Assembly: GCA_035506575.1 (NCBI GenBank)
Contig: DATJPD010000038.1
Coordinates: forward strand, 1 to 64,000
Source: DATJPD01 sp035506575
GTDB taxonomy: Bacteria; Pseudomonadota; Alphaproteobacteria; CACIAM-22H2
DNA: 64,000 bases
Reading direction: 5' to 3'
This document shows positions 61,122 through 64,000 of this stretch, one piece after another. The notes under the pieces were generated by a model that was not told the origin of the DNA, searched no databases, and worked only from the letters and a program-made list of their open reading frames with translations. The position numbers were made by a program, and so were the translations under genes. Positions within the stretch are counted from its first letter, which is position 1. Every line of letters starts with the position of its first letter.

Positions 61122-61844
61122 TCACGCACGCGAGGCGGCGCCGAGCTTTTCCTTGAACGCCGCGTTGTCGATGACCCAGCCAAGGCAGCGGGCGACGTTC
61201 TGCAGGCCAAGCACGTGGAGGTCGTCGCCGTACATGCTGGCGACGCAGTCCGACAGCACCACCACGCGGTAGTTGAAGTTGAATGCGGTGAAGGACGTGT
61301 TGAGCACGCAGGTGTTGGTGTTGATGCCCATGAGGCAGACCGTCTTGGCGCCGAGATTGTCGAGCAGCAGTCTGAGGTCGGTCCCATAAAAGCAGTCGAG
61401 CCGCTTCTTGTTGTCGATGGTGTAATCGCCCTCGGCGTAGACCTCGGGCATCGTCTCCGTTCCGGGCGAGCCTTCGATCTGATGGTCCTCGAGCCTGGTG
61501 CGGCGGCCGGGCGACAGGCGGTTGTCCTCCGCGAGCAGCGTCTGCATCGCCTGCCAGAACGGCTGCGACATGCCCTCGTTGCGCCACTTGGGCAGGCGCC
61601 GATAGACCTGCTTCACGTGGACGACCGGAACGCCGCGCGCGCGGGCGAAGTCGAGCACGTCTTTGGCCGCGGCGATCACGCGCCGCGCGTCTTCCGCCGA
61701 GGTCGGCAGGGTGGCGACCGCCGGGTCAAGATGACCCCGATGCATGTCGATCGTCACGATGGCGGTCTCGCGCGGATCGATGACAAGTCCGCGATTGAGC
61801 CGTTCGGTCATCGACGAGCGGTCGAGGATGTCGATCTTCGTCAT
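61122..61844 (-). CDS. Isochorismatase-family (cysteine) hydrolase
   Basis: 240 residues. Catalytic triad residues visible: Asp33 (TIDMHRGHLD), Lys in the NKKRLDCFYGTDL stretch (146 or 147) and Cys179 (NTNTCVLNTS). The family includes nicotinamidase, N-carbamoylsarcosine amidase and maleamate amidohydrolase, all of which hydrolyse amide C-N bonds. Given its neighbours, an amidase in N-heterocycle breakdown is plausible. 7 bp after the CocE/NonD stop. Confidence 0.9.
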   Translation of the reverse strand: MTKIDILDRSSMTERLNRGLVIDPRETAIVTIDMHRGHLDPAVATLPTSAEDARRVIAAAKDVLDFARARGVPVVHVKQVYRRLPKWRNEGMSQPFWQAMQTLLAEDNRLSPGRRTRLEDHQIEGSPGTETMPEVYAEGDYTIDNKKRLDCFYGTDLRLLLDNLGAKTVCLMGINTNTCVLNTSFTAFNFNYRVVVLSDCVASMYGDDLHVLGLQNVARCLGWVIDNAAFKEKLGAASRA

Positions 61845-61851
61845 GGGACTC

Positions 61852-63732
61852 TCAGCGCCGCGCGCGCCGGCGGGCCGTCCTTTTCGGCGTCCGCGTGCGG
61901 CTTCTCTTTGCCGCCGGCTTTTTGCGGGCGGCCTTGACCGGTGCCGACTTGCGACGCGCCGGCTTCGCCTTGGGTTTTGTCCGGGCGGGAGCCTTCGGCG
62001 GGATGACCGGCAGCAGCACGTACGGCGCCTTGCCTGGCGTGAAATGCAACGTGTTGCGGCCGCCGAAGATCTCGCGCGGCCGGTCCTGCGGATCGTCGTG
62101 CATGAACGGACCGCACCCGGTCATCGGATTCTTCATGTTGGAGAGGCGCGCCGCCGGCCCCGGGTACTCGTAGTCTTTGCCGCGCACCGACAGGGCGATC
62201 CGGTGTCCCTTGGGCACCACGATCGAGGTCGGCCAGATCTCGACGTCAAGCTCGACCGGCTGGCCGGGGGTGAGCGGCTGCACTTCGTCATGCGTATGAT
62301 AGGGCCGGTACGGCAGGCTCAGCTTGCGGTCAAGCTTGCGGTGCGAGGCGCGCAGCCAGCCCTGGCCGATCGGCGTATGCGGGTCGAGGGCGCCCTGGAA
62401 CACGACCTCCTGGCCGTCGGGTGAGAAGACGCGCAGGACGAGGAACACGTCGGCATCGCGGGTGGAAGAGGACAGGAACAGCTTGGCGGCCGAAGGGCCC
62501 GTGATCTCGATCGGCTCGCTGAGCGGCGTCGAGGTGAAGGTGAGCCCGTCGCCGAGCGCCTCATAGTCGAGCTTCGTGTCGGCCTTGACGGGCGTGGCGC
62601 CCAGGCTGCGGTCGGCCGGATTGAGATAGAACCTGGTCCACTTCGTGCGCGGGATCGGCCAGGCGGCCTCGTGGCGCTCGACGAACTTTTCGCCGGGATG
62701 CCGCACCTGCAGCTGCACTTTGGGCTGTTTGTCCCAGCCGTTCTTCTTCCCCTTGAGAAAGTAGTCGAAGAACCGCTTCTGCAGGCTCACGCCATAGTCG
62801 GTATAGAAGTGCGTCCAATGCTCGATGCCGTGCGCCTCGAGCCATTTCTGCCGCGACGCGGCGCGCACGAATCCCTCGAAATTTCCGCGCGGATGCAGGC
62901 CCTGGCCGCCCCAGTTGGCCGCCGACAGGAACGGCACCTTGACCTTCGACCACACCGGCGAGCGGGCCTTGTGAAACTCGTCGTCGAGCGGATGTGCGAG
63001 GATCTCCCCGCCAAGATCGGCGCGATTCCGCGCGAGTTCATTCTCCGGCAGCGTCTCGTCGCCGCAGGCCGGCACGCCGGTGACGGGGTTTTTCGGGCCC
63101 CGCGCGCCGAGGCCGTACTGCACCGTCTTCACCTGCATGTCGTACCAGTTCTTCCAGAACACGCTCAGAATGCCGCCGTGGTGCGTCATGTCGCGATACC
63201 AGTCGGCGGCACCCTCCCAGATGCACATCGCGGCAAGGTGCGGCGGCTGCAATGTCGCGACGTGCCACTGGTTGATCCCGTAATACGAGATGCCGTTGAG
63301 GCCGACCTTGCCGCTGCTCCACGGCTGGACAGCAGCCCATTCGATGCAGTTGTAGAAGTCCTTGGTCTCGCGCGGCGAGAAATGATCGATGATGCCGGGC
63401 GAGCGGCCGGCGCCCCGCGAATCCACGCGCACGCACACGTAGCCGTCGGGGACCCATTTCTCCGGATCGACGACTTCCCAGGCCTGGTACTTGTTGGTCG
63501 AGCCGGCCGGCACGTCGGGGTGCTGCTCGACCATCCGCTCCCAGCAGGACGGATAGCCCTCCTGGAACGAGAGGCCCTTCGCGTAAGGTCCGTAGCTGAG
63601 GATCGCCGGATACTTGCCGTCCTTGACCGGCCGGTAGACGTCGGCGCGCAGCACGAGGCCGTCGTCCATCGCGATGGGCACGTCCCAATCGATCTTCATC
63701 CCGTCACGAATGTCGGTCTTGTACTCGGCCAT
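61852..63732 (-). CDS. CocE/NonD-family (X-Pro dipeptidyl-peptidase S15-like) hydrolase with basic C-terminal tail
   Basis: 626 residues from ATG 63732 (GGGAG upstream). The alpha/beta hydrolase domain has GYVCVRVDSRGAGRSPG and the nucleophile elbow GLNGISYYGINQW (Ser). The C-terminal jelly-roll X-Pro domain has DVFLVLRVFSPDG and GQPVELDVEIWPTS. The last about 48 residues are a Lys/Arg/Ala/Pro tail (KPKAKPARRKSAPVKAARKK, then SRTRTPKRTARRRARR) unlike the rest and typical of histone-H1-like or nucleic-acid-binding tails. Substrate: an ester or amide, unknown. Sits between a GST and an isochorismatase-fold hydrolase. Confidence 0.9.
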   Translation of the reverse strand: MAEYKTDIRDGMKIDWDVPIAMDDGLVLRADVYRPVKDGKYPAILSYGPYAKGLSFQEGYPSCWERMVEQHPDVPAGSTNKYQAWEVVDPEKWVPDGYVCVRVDSRGAGRSPGIIDHFSPRETKDFYNCIEWAAVQPWSSGKVGLNGISYYGINQWHVATLQPPHLAAMCIWEGAADWYRDMTHHGGILSVFWKNWYDMQVKTVQYGLGARGPKNPVTGVPACGDETLPENELARNRADLGGEILAHPLDDEFHKARSPVWSKVKVPFLSAANWGGQGLHPRGNFEGFVRAASRQKWLEAHGIEHWTHFYTDYGVSLQKRFFDYFLKGKKNGWDKQPKVQLQVRHPGEKFVERHEAAWPIPRTKWTRFYLNPADRSLGATPVKADTKLDYEALGDGLTFTSTPLSEPIEITGPSAAKLFLSSSTRDADVFLVLRVFSPDGQEVVFQGALDPHTPIGQGWLRASHRKLDRKLSLPYRPYHTHDEVQPLTPGQPVELDVEIWPTSIVVPKGHRIALSVRGKDYEYPGPAARLSNMKNPMTGCGPFMHDDPQDRPREIFGGRNTLHFTPGKAPYVLLPVIPPKAPARTKPKAKPARRKSAPVKAARKKPAAKRSRTRTPKRTARRRARR

Positions 63733-63746
63733 GTGTGCTCCCGACG

Positions 63747-64000
63747 TCAGTGGGAAAGAGTCTTGGGCGTGTCCGGCTGCTTCAGCGGATGCGCGCGATC
63801 GAACGCCTCGAGCTTCAGGCATTCGTCGGCCACTCGCACCGATGCCGGGAACGGCGACAGGTCGAGCTTGAACAGCCGGCAGGCGACGATCTGCGTCACG
63901 AGGCAGATGTCGGCCAGGGTCGGTGCATCGCCGTGGCAGTAGCGGCCCGTCTCTTTATCGCCGGTGAGATGGGTCTCGATCGCTTGAAGCGCGGTCGCCT
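63747..64000 (-). CDS. Maleylacetoacetate-isomerase/zeta-GST-like protein, C-terminal part (partial)
   Basis: The final 83 residues and TGA stop (63747-63749) are inside the window; the rest lies beyond 64000. The reading GRYCHGDAPTLADICLVTQ followed by IVACRLFKLDLSPFP matches the C-terminal helices of zeta-class GSTs such as maleylacetoacetate or maleylpyruvate isomerase. The gene runs into the CocE/NonD gene (14 bp gap) on the same strand, suggesting a GSH-dependent isomerase in a ring-cleavage pathway. Confidence 0.75.
   Translation of the reverse strand, partial: ATALQAIETHLTGDKETGRYCHGDAPTLADICLVTQIVACRLFKLDLSPFPASVRVADECLKLEAFDRAHPLKQPDTPKTLSH

Overview
The window looks like a chromosomal segment of a GC-rich (roughly two-thirds G+C by eye) soil- or rhizosphere-type alphaproteobacterium. 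Support comes from family content: several orphan Bug-type tricarboxylate-transporter binding proteins, two complete Liv-type ABC transporters, HyuA/HyuB, BKACE, RraA, Rid and PAS_5 proteins. A REP-like GC-rich hairpin pair and a TTGAT-N4-ATCAA (FNR/FixK-type) box also fit. No rRNA, tRNA, CRISPR, insertion sequence, integrase or phage gene was seen, and genus cannot be fixed from this.

Layout. 1-35 is the tail of a gene, possibly a Bug-type binding protein. 173-13645 (minus) is a long run: binding protein SBP2, LivH-M-G-F, paralogous binding protein SBP1, a BKACE-family enzyme, HyuA, HyuB with an extra C-terminal domain, two EamA/SMR half-transporters and a GNAT-fold acyltransferase. 13819-18700 holds a PAS_5 protein, a class II aldolase with a Bug protein, a two-subunit Rieske oxygenase and two small unknowns. 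18742-24452 (minus) is Ldh-type dehydrogenase, TPR-PRMT-like methyltransferase, GST, carboxymuconolactone decarboxylase-like protein, Bug protein and D-2-hydroxyacid dehydrogenase. 24559-28714 (plus) is Gfo/Idh, Bug, Gfo/Idh, amidohydrolase. 28707-34333 has VOC and DUF1330 proteins, TerB-DegP, a FAH-family hydrolase, a lipoprotein, a GST and a VOC protein. 34343-37592 (minus) is a cytochrome b plus P-type ATPase pair behind an FNR-type box. 37654-43302 contains RraA-like, Rid, an orphan molybdenum hydroxylase large subunit and an acyl-CoA synthetase. 43308-49660 (minus) is a second Liv operon ending in an amidohydrolase and a methyltransferase. 49983-54272 has an LLM flavin monooxygenase, an ATZ/TRZ-type amidohydrolase and a ThDP enzyme. 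54273-56933 (minus) is a NitT/TauT-type ABC transporter, divergent from a triple-Rid protein and a quinone-reductase-like enzyme. 59347-64000 (minus) is a run of GST, CocE/NonD hydrolase, isochorismatase-fold hydrolase, a 2,6-dihydroxypyridine-hydroxylase-like monooxygenase and a small secreted protein.

How it fits together. Nearly every gene is a solute-binding protein, transporter part or catabolic/detoxifying enzyme, so this is a catabolic region for scavenging organic acids, amides and aromatics or N-heterocycles. The most interesting reading concerns the first operon. HyuB carries an acetone-carboxylase-gamma-like C-terminal segment and sits beside HyuA and a beta-keto-acid cleavage-family enzyme, which suggests a ketone carboxylase feeding a BKACE; cyclic amide hydrolysis is the alternative. 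Other points worth attention are a TPR-PRMT-like protein, two Rid proteins with four Rid domains that all seem to lack the deaminase arginine, the same stem-loop placement after the binding-protein gene in both Liv operons, and no recognisable transcription-factor gene in 64 kb.
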